Positions 34,483 through 45,896 of a stretch of 64,000 nt of DNA are shown piece by piece. A program made the position numbers and the translations under genes. Origin of the DNA: Pseudopontixanthobacter vadosimaris (GTDB taxonomy: Bacteria; Pseudomonadota; Alphaproteobacteria; Sphingomonadales; Sphingomonadaceae). Each line of letters begins with the position of its first letter. Within the stretch, counting starts at the first letter, position 1. The notes beneath the pieces were generated by a model. It saw only the letters and a program-made list of their open reading frames with translations. It was not told where the DNA came from and did not search any database. The stretch is taken from assembly GCF_012979275.1 (NCBI RefSeq), contig NZ_JABASZ010000003.1, positions 1-64,000 on the forward strand. The letters are read 5' to 3'.

Positions 34483-35394
34483 ATGGCCATTCTTGCAGGT
34501 AAAGTGATTGCAGTGACCGGTGCCGGACGCGGAATCGGCCGGGAAATCGCCCTTTGCGCCGCGCGCGAAGGCGCCCGGGTCGTGGTCAACGATCTTGGCG
34601 GATCGCAGGAAGGCGAAGGTGCAGACGGCGGTCTGGCGCATGATGTCGTGGAGGAAATCCGCAAGCTTGGCGGCGAAGCCATCGCGAACGGGGCCGACAT
34701 ATCCGATCCCCAGGGTGCGACCAGCATCATCGAGGATGGCGTGGCGAAGTTCGGCCGGATCGACGGCGTGGTGAACAATGCCGGCATCCTGCGCGACCGC
34801 ATCTTCCACAAGATGAGCCAGGTCGACTGGGACGATGTCATCCGCATCAATCTCAACGGTTATTACTACGTGTCCAAGGCCGCCGCCCTGCAATTCAAGG
34901 AACAGGGCTCCGGGGCGTTCGTCCATTTCACCTCGACCTCCGGCCTGATCGGCAATTTCGGCCAGGCGAATTATTCGGCGGCGAAAATGGGCGTAGTCGG
35001 CCTGTCCAACTCGATCGCGCTGGACATGGCGCGCTCGAACGTCCGCTCGAATTGCATCGCTCCGTTCGCCTGGAGCCGAATGACCGCCACGATCCCGGCG
35101 CAGAACGACGCTGAGCGCGAACGGGTGGAGCGGATCAAGTCGATGAGCGCGGACAAGATCGCGCCGCTGGCCGTATCGCTGCTGTCGGACGAGGCCCGGG
35201 ACGTTTCCGGCCAGATCTTCTGCGTGCGAAAAAACGAGATTTTTCTGTTCTCCGTCCCGCGCCCGCTCCGTTCGATGCACCGATCGGAAGGGTGGACGCC
35301 GGAATCAATCAATTCGGACCTGCTGCCGGCCTTCCGCCCCACCTTCCACGAATTGCAGCGTTCGGGCGAAGTATTTTCCTGGGACCCGATCTGA
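34483..35394 (+). CDS. SDR-family 3-hydroxyacyl-CoA dehydrogenase-like protein
   Basis: A 303-residue short-chain dehydrogenase. The cofactor motif is TGAGRGIGREIAL, followed by NDLGGS, N-N-A-G-I-L-R-D and the catalytic S and Y-x3-K (STSGL, NYSAAKMG). The wording resembles the dehydrogenase part of peroxisomal MFE-2/HSD17B4, which oxidises (3R)-hydroxyacyl-CoA. A C-terminal extension of about 50 residues after the core (from GQIFCVRKNE) is longer than in classic SDRs and occurs in this acyl-CoA subgroup. The ATG at 34483 is used because the frame upstream (from 34402) crosses the operator. First gene of the operon. Confidence 0.85.
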   Translation: MAILAGKVIAVTGAGRGIGREIALCAAREGARVVVNDLGGSQEGEGADGGLAHDVVEEIRKLGGEAIANGADISDPQGATSIIEDGVAKFGRIDGVVNNAGILRDRIFHKMSQVDWDDVIRINLNGYYYVSKAAALQFKEQGSGAFVHFTSTSGLIGNFGQANYSAAKMGVVGLSNSIALDMARSNVRSNCIAPFAWSRMTATIPAQNDAERERVERIKSMSADKIAPLAVSLLSDEARDVSGQIFCVRKNEIFLFSVPRPLRSMHRSEGWTPESINSDLLPAFRPTFHELQRSGEVFSWDPI

Positions 35395-35398
35395 CGCG

Positions 35399-36238
35399 AT
35401 GGCTTTCGATCCCCAAGCCCTGCTGGCGATGGACCCCATCGTCACGCACCACATCATCACGCCGCGCGACACGATGCTCTATGCGCTGGGGGTCGGGGCG
35501 CGGCAGCTGGATTTCATCTACGAAGAGACTTTGGAAGCGTTGCCCACCATGGCGGTGGTGCTGGCCTATCCCGGGTTCTTCTGGCGCGATCCCGCATTTG
35601 GCGTGACCTGGCAGAAGGTGCTGCATGGCGAACAGTCGACCCGCATTCATGCGCCCCTGCCGGTGGAAGGGACGGTTCGCGGAGAAACCCGGATCGAGGC
35701 GATCTACGACAAGGGGGCGGACAAGGGATCGCTCGCCTTCAGCGCGCGCGAAATCTACGACGAGGATGGTGGCACGCATCTCGCGACCGTGCGGATGAGC
35801 AGCTTTCTGCGCGGCGATGGCGGGCATGGAGGCAGCGACGGCGAACCTCCGCGTCCGCATCCGGTCCCGGACCGGGAGGCTGATGCCGTCGTCACCTTGC
35901 CGACCGCCGCGAACCAGGCTGAAATCTACCGTCTTTCGGGCGATTACAACCCTCTCCACATCGATCCGGCGGTTGCCGAAGCGGCCGGATTCGCAGCGCC
36001 GATCCTGCACGGGTTGTGCACCTATGGCGTCGTCGGCCGGGCCTTGCTGGCCGAACTGTGCGACAATGATCCCACCCGGCTGACCCGCATGGATGTGCGT
36101 TTTTCCAGTCCGGTCTATCCGGGCGAGACGATCGTCACCGAAATCTGGCGCGAAGGTGACGGCAGCGCTTCTTTCCGGGCGCGGGCGGCGGAACGCGACC
36201 TGGTGGTGATCAACAACGGATATGCGGAGTTTCGATGA
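35399..36238 (+). CDS. MaoC-type enoyl-CoA hydratase 2
   Basis: A 279-residue double hot-dog fold hydratase. The C-terminal half holds the hydratase-2 motif YRLSGDYNPLHIDPAVAEAAGF with the catalytic Asp and His, followed by L-H-G-L-C-T-Y-G. The N-terminal half is the degenerate hot-dog repeat typical of peroxisomal-type proteins. The reaction is hydration of a trans-2-enoyl-CoA to the (3R)-hydroxyacyl-CoA, which the SDR upstream (4 bp away) could oxidise. The stop overlaps the start of the next gene. Confidence 0.9.
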   Translation: MAFDPQALLAMDPIVTHHIITPRDTMLYALGVGARQLDFIYEETLEALPTMAVVLAYPGFFWRDPAFGVTWQKVLHGEQSTRIHAPLPVEGTVRGETRIEAIYDKGADKGSLAFSAREIYDEDGGTHLATVRMSSFLRGDGGHGGSDGEPPRPHPVPDREADAVVTLPTAANQAEIYRLSGDYNPLHIDPAVAEAAGFAAPILHGLCTYGVVGRALLAELCDNDPTRLTRMDVRFSSPVYPGETIVTEIWREGDGSASFRARAAERDLVVINNGYAEFR

Positions 36239-37680
36239 TGGCCGGAGTCGGTATCACTGCCTATGGCGCTTACGTCCCCATCACCCGGCTGGATCGGGCC
36301 GCTATCGCTAAGGCCAATGCCTGGTTCGGCGGTCCGCGCGGCAAGGGGGACAAGGCCGTCTCCGGCTGGGACGAGGACGTCTGCACGATGGCGGTCGAGG
36401 CGGCGCGCGATTGCCTTGAGAATTTTGACCGGGCGCAAATCGACGCCGTCTGGCTTGCCTCCACCACCGCGCCATTTGCGGACCGGCAAAATGCCGGCAT
36501 CGTGAAGGAGGCACTCAATCTCGGCGATGTCACGGGGGCGCTGGATGCGGGCGGGAGCCAGCGGGTGGCGACCTCGCAATTGATGGCGGCCTTCGGCATG
36601 AGCAAGGGGACCGGCCAGACGATTCTGCAAGTCACCGGCGAACGGACGCAACCCAAACCCGCTTCCGCGCGTGAGATGTCTTCGGGCGATGCCGCCGCGG
36701 CGCTGCTGGTCGGGACGAAGGACGTCATCGCCGAACTGATCGGCACGCACAGCGTGACCGCCGATTTCGTCGATCATTTTCGCGAAGCGGGCAGCCAAGC
36801 CGATTACGATTGGGAAGCGCGCTGGGTCCGTGATGAGGGTTATGTGAAAATCATGGGCGACGCCATCGTAGACGCGCTGGCCGCTTGCCGCATCGAGGGG
36901 GGCTTAGTCGATCACCTGATCGTTCCGATCGCTGCGCGCGGCGTACCCGAAATGCTCGCCAGGAAAGCCGGGATCTCGCCGAATGCGCTGGCCGATCAGT
37001 TGGATGGCAGCGTGGGCCATGCGGGCGCGGCGCATCCGCTTTTGATGCTTGCCGCCGTTCTGGAAAAAGCGAAGCCGGGCGAGACGATCCTGCTGTCCGC
37101 CTTCGGTCAGGGTGCCGATGTGATCCTGCTGCGCGTCACCGACCGGATCGGCACGACGCGTCCCCGCCTGGGGGTTTCGGGCTGGCTTGCGCGCAAGCAG
37201 GCGAGCGACAATTACCTGAAATATCTGTTCCATCGGGGTCATCTGGCGCTCGATCGCGGAATGCGGGCCGAACATGACGAGAAGACGGCGCTTCCCGCGA
37301 TGTGGCGTCAGCGCAAGGGCACGATGGCGCTGGTCGGGGGCAAATGCTCCAAGACCGGAACGGTGCAGTTTCCCAAGACGGAAATGAGCGTGAACTCCAA
37401 CGACCACGCGATCCGGACACAGGAAGACTATCCCCTGGCCGAGATACCGGCGCGGGTCATGACCTACACTGCCGACAGCCTGACCTATTCGCCCGATCCC
37501 CCGACCTGCTACGGCAATGTGGAATTCGAGGGCGGGGGCCGGCTGATGGCGGAGTTCACCGATGTCGATCCGCAGGCGATCGAGGTCGGCGATGAAATGC
37601 GGATGATGTTCCGGATCAAGGCAATCGACGAAAAGCGCGGGTTTCGCCGCTATTTCTGGAAGGCTGCGCCCGCTTTTTGA
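36235..37680 (+). CDS. Thiolase-fold (KAS III/HMG-CoA synthase-like) protein fused to an OB-fold, catalytic Cys absent
   Basis: A 481-residue protein with a KAS III/HMG-CoA synthase-like thiolase fold (about 1-330) and a C-terminal DUF35-type OB-fold (about 345-475). The Asp at 104 and the G-H-A-G-A-A-H-P segment around 260-270 fit the fold. Where homologues have the nucleophilic cysteine, this protein reads DAGGSQRVATSQL, giving Ser108-Gln109. The OB-fold lacks the usual four-cysteine zinc ribbon (one Cys in GGKCSKTG). It is therefore not an ordinary condensing enzyme; a retro-aldolase or carrier role for a CoA intermediate is one possibility. It overlaps the MaoC gene and is followed by a thiolase. 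Confidence 0.75.
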   Translation: MMAGVGITAYGAYVPITRLDRAAIAKANAWFGGPRGKGDKAVSGWDEDVCTMAVEAARDCLENFDRAQIDAVWLASTTAPFADRQNAGIVKEALNLGDVTGALDAGGSQRVATSQLMAAFGMSKGTGQTILQVTGERTQPKPASAREMSSGDAAAALLVGTKDVIAELIGTHSVTADFVDHFREAGSQADYDWEARWVRDEGYVKIMGDAIVDALAACRIEGGLVDHLIVPIAARGVPEMLARKAGISPNALADQLDGSVGHAGAAHPLLMLAAVLEKAKPGETILLSAFGQGADVILLRVTDRIGTTRPRLGVSGWLARKQASDNYLKYLFHRGHLALDRGMRAEHDEKTALPAMWRQRKGTMALVGGKCSKTGTVQFPKTEMSVNSNDHAIRTQEDYPLAEIPARVMTYTADSLTYSPDPPTCYGNVEFEGGGRLMAEFTDVDPQAIEVGDEMRMMFRIKAIDEKRGFRRYFWKAAPAF

Positions 37681-37706
37681 ACGGGACGCTAACGAGGAGA
37701 GACACG

Positions 37707-38912
37707 ATGGCACGCGGTATCAGGGACAAGGTGGCGATCCTCGGCATGGGGTGTGCCAAGTTCGGGGAGCGCTGGGACAAGGACGAGGACCAGCTGATGC
37801 TGGAAGCCTATGAGGAGGCGATTGCCGATGCGGGAATCGACCCATCGGAAATAGACGCCGCCTGGCTGGGCGCCGCGTTCGATGCGATCAATATCGGCCC
37901 ATCGGGCATTCCGCTCGCCATGGCGCTGCGCCTCGACAATGTCGGCGTGACCAAGGTCGAGAATTACTGCGCCAGTGGCACGGAAGCCTTTCGCGGCGCG
38001 GTCTATGCCGTGGCCAGCGGCGCGGCGGATGTCGCGCTGGCGCTGGGCGCGGAAAAGCTCAAGGATACGGGCTATGGCGGCCTGCCGGTGCGCACGCGCG
38101 GCACCAATTACGACATGTTCGGCGTGACCGGTTCGGCGCCGGGCAATTTCGCCCAGCTCGCCAGCGCCTATCGCTCGCAGCACGGCGTCGGCGCGGACGA
38201 CCTGAAACGCGCCATGGCCCATGTGTCGGTCAAGAGCCACGCCAATGGCGCGAAGAACCCCAAGGCCCATCTGCGCAAGCCGATCACGGTCGAACAGGCG
38301 ATGGAAGCGCCCATGATCGCAGCCCCGCTCGGCCTGTATGACTGCTGCGGCGTGTCCGACGGTGCGGCCTGCGCCATCGTGACCACGCCCGAAATCGCGC
38401 GCAGCTGGGGCAAGACCGATCTCGTCATGGTGAAAGCGCTGCAGCTTGCCACGTCGAACGGATGGGAAATGCAGGGCAACGGCTGGAACGGCAGCTATTT
38501 CCACACCACCCGCCAGGCGGCCACCAAGGCTTACGAAGAAGCCGGGATTACCAATCCGCGCGAACAGATCAGCCTGCTCGAAGTGCATGACTGTTTCTCG
38601 ATCACCGAACTCGTCACCATGGAAGATCTGCACATCTCGAAAGAGGGCGAAGGCTGGAAGGATGTTCTCGACGGCTTCTTCGATGCCGATGGCGCGTTAC
38701 CGTGCCAGATCGATGGCGGGCTGAAATGTTTCGGCCATCCGATCGGCGCCTCGGGCATTCGCATGATCTACGAGAACTATCTCCAGCTGCTCGGCCGCGC
38801 GGGAGAACGCCAGCGCAAGGAACCGCCCAGGTTCGCATTGAGCCACAATCTTGGCGGCATGCCCAACCAGAACGTATCATCCATCGCAATCGTAGGACTC
38901 GCCGATGCCTGA
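37707..38912 (+). CDS. Thiolase (SCP-x/lipid-transfer type acetyl-CoA acyltransferase)
   Basis: A 401-residue thiolase of the SCP2-thiolase subgroup. The nucleophile is Cys88 in NYCASGTEAFRGA. The histidine comes in E-V-H-D-C-F-S-I-T-E, and the second cysteine with G-H-P-I-G-A-S-G in KCFGHPIGASG. It should cleave a 3-oxoacyl-CoA with CoA. GAGGAG lies 8 bp before the ATG at 37707, which decides the start. It overlaps the next gene by 8 bp. In steroid and branched-chain pathways such thiolases act next to DUF35 partners; here the upstream fusion protein supplies an OB-fold. Confidence 0.88.
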   Translation: MARGIRDKVAILGMGCAKFGERWDKDEDQLMLEAYEEAIADAGIDPSEIDAAWLGAAFDAINIGPSGIPLAMALRLDNVGVTKVENYCASGTEAFRGAVYAVASGAADVALALGAEKLKDTGYGGLPVRTRGTNYDMFGVTGSAPGNFAQLASAYRSQHGVGADDLKRAMAHVSVKSHANGAKNPKAHLRKPITVEQAMEAPMIAAPLGLYDCCGVSDGAACAIVTTPEIARSWGKTDLVMVKALQLATSNGWEMQGNGWNGSYFHTTRQAATKAYEEAGITNPREQISLLEVHDCFSITELVTMEDLHISKEGEGWKDVLDGFFDADGALPCQIDGGLKCFGHPIGASGIRMIYENYLQLLGRAGERQRKEPPRFALSHNLGGMPNQNVSSIAIVGLADA

Positions 38913-40085
38913 CATAACCGCAAACCCCGGCATGGACGCCGAGACTTTCGAACAATTCCTCGACCAGTTGAAACGCTTCGTGCGCGACAGGATGATCCCG
39001 GCCGAACGGGAGATCATCGAAACCGATCGCATCCCCGATGCCATTCTGGAAGAGATGCGGTCGATGGGCCTGTTCGGCCTGACCATGCCGGAGGAATATG
39101 GCGGCGCTGCCATGAATGTGACGCAATACGCACTGACCATCCACGTGCTGTCCTACGCCATGCCGGCCTATCGCTCGATCATCTCGATCAATACCGGAAT
39201 GGTCCATTCCGCGATCAAACACGGCGGCACGCAAGAGCAGAAGGCCGAATGGCTGCCGCGCATCGCCGCGGGCGAGATCGCCAGTTTCGGGCTGACCGAA
39301 CCCGGCAGCGGGTCCGACAGCGCGGGCATGGCGACGATCGCGAAACGCAGCGATGGTGGCTGGGTATTGAACGGCACGAAACGCTACATCACCAATGCGC
39401 CGCAGGCGGATATCGCCCTCATCATGGCGCGCACGAGCAAGGAAGCGCTGCCGAAGAACGCGCATGTGTCGGCCTTCATCGTGCCGATGGATACGCCCGG
39501 CGTGTCGGTCAGCAGTCCCGACAAGAAGATGGGACAGTCCGGCAGCCAGATCGCCGATATCATCATGGAGGACGTCCAGCTGCCGGCAGAGGCGCTGCTG
39601 GGGATGGAAGAGGGCAAAGGCTTCATCACCGCGATGAAGAGCCTCGATACGGGGCGGATATCCGTCGGCGCGGCATCCGCCGGCTATGCACGGCGGGCGC
39701 TCGATTCCGCGATGGGCTATGCTGCCGAGCGCAAGGCCTTTGGCGAACCGATCGCCAGCTTCCAGCTGATCCAGCAGATGCTGGCCGAAAGCGAGACGGA
39801 AATCTACGCCGCCGAATGCATGCTCGCCGACGTGACCGCCCGTGCGGATCGCGGCGAAAGCGTGCTGGTGAAGGCCGCGGCTTTCAAGGTGTTCGCATCC
39901 GAAATGTGCGGCCGCGTGGTCGACCGGGTCGTGCAGATTTACGGTGGGGCCGGTTACCTGGCCGAATATGACGCCGAACGGTTCTTCCGCGACGCGCGGG
40001 TCTACCGCATATATGAGGGGACCACGCAGATCCTCCAGTTGCAGATCGCCAAACACATGCTGCGCCAATTCGCGGGTCAGGCGAG

Positions 40086-40089
<4 letters not shown>
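38905..40089 (+). CDS. Acyl-CoA dehydrogenase
   Basis: A 394-residue FAD-dependent acyl-CoA dehydrogenase of normal length. Typical blocks are [13 protein letters not shown], the [13 protein letters not shown] stretch, and the C-terminal [20 protein letters not shown] with the likely catalytic Glu in IYEGTTQI. It introduces the 2,3-double bond into the acyl-CoA that the hydratase then uses. It overlaps the thiolase by 8 bp and the second dehydrogenase gene by 4 bp (GTGA). Two adjacent dehydrogenases can form heteromeric enzymes in steroid-type pathways, but here each keeps its own catalytic Glu. Confidence 0.93.
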
Positions 40090-42753
<2,664 letters not shown>

Positions 42754-42790
42754 GCAGGCGGGCTATTCCGCGATGTCGAAATTGCTGTAG

Positions 42791-42801
42791 CCCCCCCCCC
42801 C
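42791..42801. repeat. 11-base C homopolymer
   Basis: Eleven consecutive C residues lie directly before the 5'-truncated serine hydrolase. Runs of this length are rare in such genomes and are hotspots for slippage and for sequencing error. Confidence 0.95.
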
Positions 42802-42803
42802 GG

Positions 42804-43466
42804 TTGCCGGAACGGTGTCAGCTTGACTTCGCCGCCGCCATTTCCGGGGAGGCGGAACCGCTGGTGCGCGCGCGCATTCTCGATCCGCTAGGGATGCACG
42901 ATACTTCCATCACCCTGACCCCGGCCCAGAAGGCGCGGTTCGCTGCCGGGCGGGACGAGTACAACCGGCCGACGCCTGCGTGGAACCTGCCAGTCCTTGC
43001 GGGTGCCGGTGCGCTGCGTTCGACAGCCGGTGACATGGTGAAGTTTCTGCAGGCCGCGCTCGATCCGCAATCGCCGATCGCCCCGGCCATGCGACTGGCG
43101 CTCGCCGAACCGCGTGATGCGCCGGGCTTTCGGGCCGGGCTTGGCTGGATGCTGCTGCCCGCCCCGACAGGCACGATCCTGATGCACGGCGGCGGCACCG
43201 GGGGTTTCCGGACCTACATGGCGCTGCAACCCGAAAGCCAGCGCGCGATCGTCATGCTGACCAACAGTGCAGTGGAACCTGCGGTGCAGGACATTGCGCT
43301 GCACCTTCTGGCGGGCGCGCCACTTGCCGAGGCCGGCCCCGTGGCCGACGCTCCGCCACGGGTCGCGCAGGGCGACGAGGTGGTGTTCATCGAGGAGGGC
43401 GGCCGCATCGCCCGCGCGATGTTTACACAGAATGGCAACAGCATGCCTCTTACGAAAGTGGACTGA
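42804..43466 (+). pseudogene. 5'-truncated serine hydrolase (class C beta-lactamase-like)
   Basis: About 220 codons encode the C-terminal part of a beta-lactamase-related serine hydrolase: P-L-G-M-H-D-T-S-I-T, then GALRSTAGDMVKFLQAAL and the third motif H-G-G-G-T-G-G-F (position of the KTG-type triad). The N-terminal half with the catalytic S-x-x-K and Y-x-N is absent. The break coincides with the 11-C run at 42791-42801, and the first codons (MPERCQLDF) look like frameshifted DNA. The upstream space to the operon is only 50 bp, so a large deletion or an assembly error is needed to explain the loss. Confidence 0.75.
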
Positions 43467-43611
43467 AAGACACGATCAGTTTCGGACCTGACCGCGGCTC
43501 TGCCCCTGCATCGCAGTCACCACGGGTAGAGCAAGAGGTAGTTATCACGAGAAAGATTGGGTAGAGGCAGATCAAAGCCCATGCGGGTGCCGAACAACAG
43601 GACCAATCATC

Positions 43612-44406
43612 ATGCAGCTTCTGCCGATCCGTTACCTTCTTGCCAGCGCAGCCATTCTCCTTCCGATGCAGGCATCGGCGCAGGATCTGAACGATGGCGA
43701 ACCCCGCCGCGTCAGGGTTGCGCTCGGCCCGCAATTGGTGCCGAGCTACCCCGGCTCCGACGATCTCGTCCTGCGCCCCCTGATCGACGCCAGCAGGACG
43801 CGCGGCGATGCGGAATTCGCGTTCGAGGCTCCGGATGAAAGTTTCGGATTCACTCTCGCCCGTAGCGGAAATCTGACATTCGGCCCGTCGATAGGCCTGG
43901 AAGGCAAGCGCAAGTCGAGCGAAGTCGGCGGCATCTTGCCCGAAGTCGGCCTCACCGTCGAACTGGGCGCTTTCGCGCAATATGCGTTGAGTGACAATCT
44001 GCGGCTGCGGGCCGAAGCGCGGCAGGGTATCGGCGGACATGACGGCTTCATCTCGGTGCTCAGCGCCGATTACATAATGCGTGACGGCGATCGGCAATTG
44101 CTGTCCGTGGGACCGCGCCTGACGCTGACCGACAGCCGCTATCAGGATTCCTATTTCGGTGTCCGGCCCGAAGACGCCTCGTTCGGCCTCCCCGCCTATG
44201 ATGCCGATGGCGGGCTGCAATCGGCCGGTGTGGCGGTCGGCTACATCAGGCAGTTCACGCCGCGCTGGGGTATCTACAGCTACGTGAAATATGACCGGCT
44301 GATTGCCGATCCTGCAGATTCCCCGGTAGTGCTCCAGTTCGGCTCGCGCGACCAGATCGCGGGCGGTGCGGCACTGACCTATACTTTCGGCAGCGGCGTC
44401 CGATAG
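43612..44406 (+). CDS. MipA/OmpV family outer membrane protein
   Basis: A 264-residue exported beta-barrel protein. The signal peptide ends at ASAQ (about 23). The mature part contains the MipA pattern: R-V-A-L-G-P-Q-L-V-P-S-Y-P-G-S-D at the start, F-G-P-S-I-G-L, DSYFGVRPEDASFGLPAYD and the final W-G-I-Y-S-Y-V-K-Y-D-R-L-I-A-D-S/P segment. It ends in R, not the usual Phe/Tyr. MipA-like proteins are outer membrane or murein-scaffold associated and often respond to envelope stress. It stands alone, preceded by 145 bp without genes. Confidence 0.9.
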   Translation: MQLLPIRYLLASAAILLPMQASAQDLNDGEPRRVRVALGPQLVPSYPGSDDLVLRPLIDASRTRGDAEFAFEAPDESFGFTLARSGNLTFGPSIGLEGKRKSSEVGGILPEVGLTVELGAFAQYALSDNLRLRAEARQGIGGHDGFISVLSADYIMRDGDRQLLSVGPRLTLTDSRYQDSYFGVRPEDASFGLPAYDADGGLQSAGVAVGYIRQFTPRWGIYSYVKYDRLIADPADSPVVLQFGSRDQIAGGAALTYTFGSGVR

Positions 44407-44417
44407 GTGCCGCGCCG

Positions 44418-44493
44418 GATCGGCCCTGTAATCGGCCCTGTGTGATCGGCCCAGGGATCGATCCCGTGATCGGCCCAGCGGTCGGTCCTGTGT
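44418..44493. repeat. Six degenerate 12-14 bp tandem repeats
   Basis: Units of the form GATCGGCCC(T/A)G(T/G) follow one another at 44418, 44430, 44444, 44456, 44468 and 44480, with changes in a few positions. The array fills the gap between the convergent MipA gene and glyoxalase I. It is too irregular and short-spaced for a CRISPR. Confidence 0.85.
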
Positions 44494-45008
44494 CAGGCGG
44501 CGCCGGAGCCCAGGGCCGGCGCCATGCCGCCGGGTGACAGGATTTCGATCCAGTAATTGTCGGGATCGGCGATGAAGGCGACCCCGCTCATGCGTCCCTC
44601 CTCCGGGCGCTTGATGAAGCGCACCTTCAGCCTTTCGAACCGGGCGCACGCAGCCTCGACATCGGGAACGCTGATTCCCAGATGGCCGAAACCACGCGGT
44701 TCATCATTGCCATTGTGATAGCCAGCGAAGTTCGCATCCGTTTCGGTGCCCCAATTATGGGTGAGTTCCAGCGTCGTCTCGCGCGAAAAGATGAAGCGCG
44801 CCCGCTCTGCCGGATCCGTCGGAATGGTCTCTCCGTCAGCAAGATAGGCGAGGAAGAAGAGCGAGAATTGCATCTCCTGAGAATCGAGCCGCTGCAACAA
44901 TGTCATGCCCAGTATGTCACGATAAAAGGCGATCGAAGCGTCAGGATCGCGGACCCGGAGCATGGTCTGATTGAGCACGAAATGTTCAGTGCCGGCGGGT
45001 CGTTTCAT
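44493..45008 (-). CDS. gloA: Glyoxalase I (lactoylglutathione lyase)
   Basis: A 171-residue glyoxalase that isomerises the methylglyoxal-glutathione hemithioacetal to S-lactoylglutathione. The four metal ligands are placed as in the zinc-dependent eukaryotic-type enzyme: Gln14 in NQTMLRVRD, Glu81 in LELTHNWG, His109 in FGHLGI and Glu155 in YWIEIL. The segment between 45 and 70 (FFLAYLADGETIPTDP) is the longer loop of that class, so Zn is a more likely metal than Ni. The last 12 residues are a short Ala/Gly tail. The stop codon touches the repeat array. Confidence 0.94.
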   Translation of the reverse strand: MKRPAGTEHFVLNQTMLRVRDPDASIAFYRDILGMTLLQRLDSQEMQFSLFFLAYLADGETIPTDPAERARFIFSRETTLELTHNWGTETDANFAGYHNGNDEPRGFGHLGISVPDVEAACARFERLKVRFIKRPEEGRMSGVAFIADPDNYWIEILSPGGMAPALGSGAA

Positions 45009-45592
45009 GGTGCAGCCTTTCTATTGATGATCGAGCGCCTGACCGAACGATCCGTGCGATGCCCGTGCAGCCCGTATGGCTGACCTACTGGCGATCAGCA
45101 TGAGAAGTTCCGTAGCAGCTTCTATTTCGCACAACCGCCTGGCAAGTCGCACCAAGGGCCGACGACGATATCGATGCTACGATATGATGCCGCATTGGAC
45201 CGGAAGTGTCGATGTAGAGGGAGTAGGCACGCACAAGGGTCAGCACCTCGTTCATCTCGATATTGGTGCCAAAGCCTCACCAAAAACCGAAGTGGCCAGA
45301 TCACCCTCATCCGTCAAGCAGCGTCGGATCAATCGGAGTGCCATACCTCGGTGCGACCGACGAGCGGCCGGATTTCGACCGGGAATATCGATGAACATAG
45401 GAACGATCACCACGAAGCGTCATGCCTCTGGACGTGAAACCGGAATTGAACCGTAATGGCCGCGCGAACCATTTCTACTTGCATTTATCTTGCTCGCGCC
45501 GGACCCACGGGCACCGAACCGCAGCAGTGATCGCAGCAAACACGCCCTGAAAGACCTCGATAATGGCAGCTTATTCAATAGCTTTAGAGAAA
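45009..45592. other. Gene-free stretch between glyoxalase and tRNA-Leu
   Basis: These 584 bases contain several open frames, the longest at 45076-45456, but none has family resemblance, a ribosome binding site or consistent codon use. I see no transposon remains. The stretch might be relic DNA or an unrecognised RNA. Confidence 0.4.
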
Positions 45593-45679
45593 TGGTGCCC
45601 AGAAGAGGACTCGAACCTCCACGCCCTTGCGAGCGCCAGCACCTGAAGCTGGTGCGTCTACCAATTCCGCCATCTGGGC
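45593..45679 (-). tRNA. tRNA-Leu (anticodon CAG)
   Basis: The 87-nt minus-strand sequence folds as a type II tRNA. The acceptor stem is GCCCAGA with TCTGGGC, the discriminator is A, and CCA is encoded. The anticodon stem CCAGC/GCTGG encloses TTCAGGT, giving anticodon CAG (leucine CUG). The T-loop is TTCGAGT, and a long variable arm is present. Confidence 0.96.
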
Positions 45680-45896
45680 ACCGGAGCGGATCGGGCCTAG
45701 GGCGCCGGTCCGCGGGTAGGAACGGGCCGATAGCTTAGCATCGGCGGTCCTGTCAATCATACATCGTGCAATCTTGCCTCAACTGTTGCGACTTACCGGT
45801 CATTGCGGCATGGCGCTGCCAAGGGCCTCCGGTCCGATTACGGGTGCTGCGCCCCTGCGCGCCGATCAGAACGCTAGCGGATGTCGAACGATCATT

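Noticed and set aside
44418-44493. Possible CRISPR array
   Set aside because: Repeats are only 12-14 bp, abut one another without spacers, and no cas gene is near.
45076-45456. 127-codon frame between glyoxalase and tRNA-Leu
   Set aside because: No ribosome binding site, no recognisable family and a mixed composition; not defensible as a gene.
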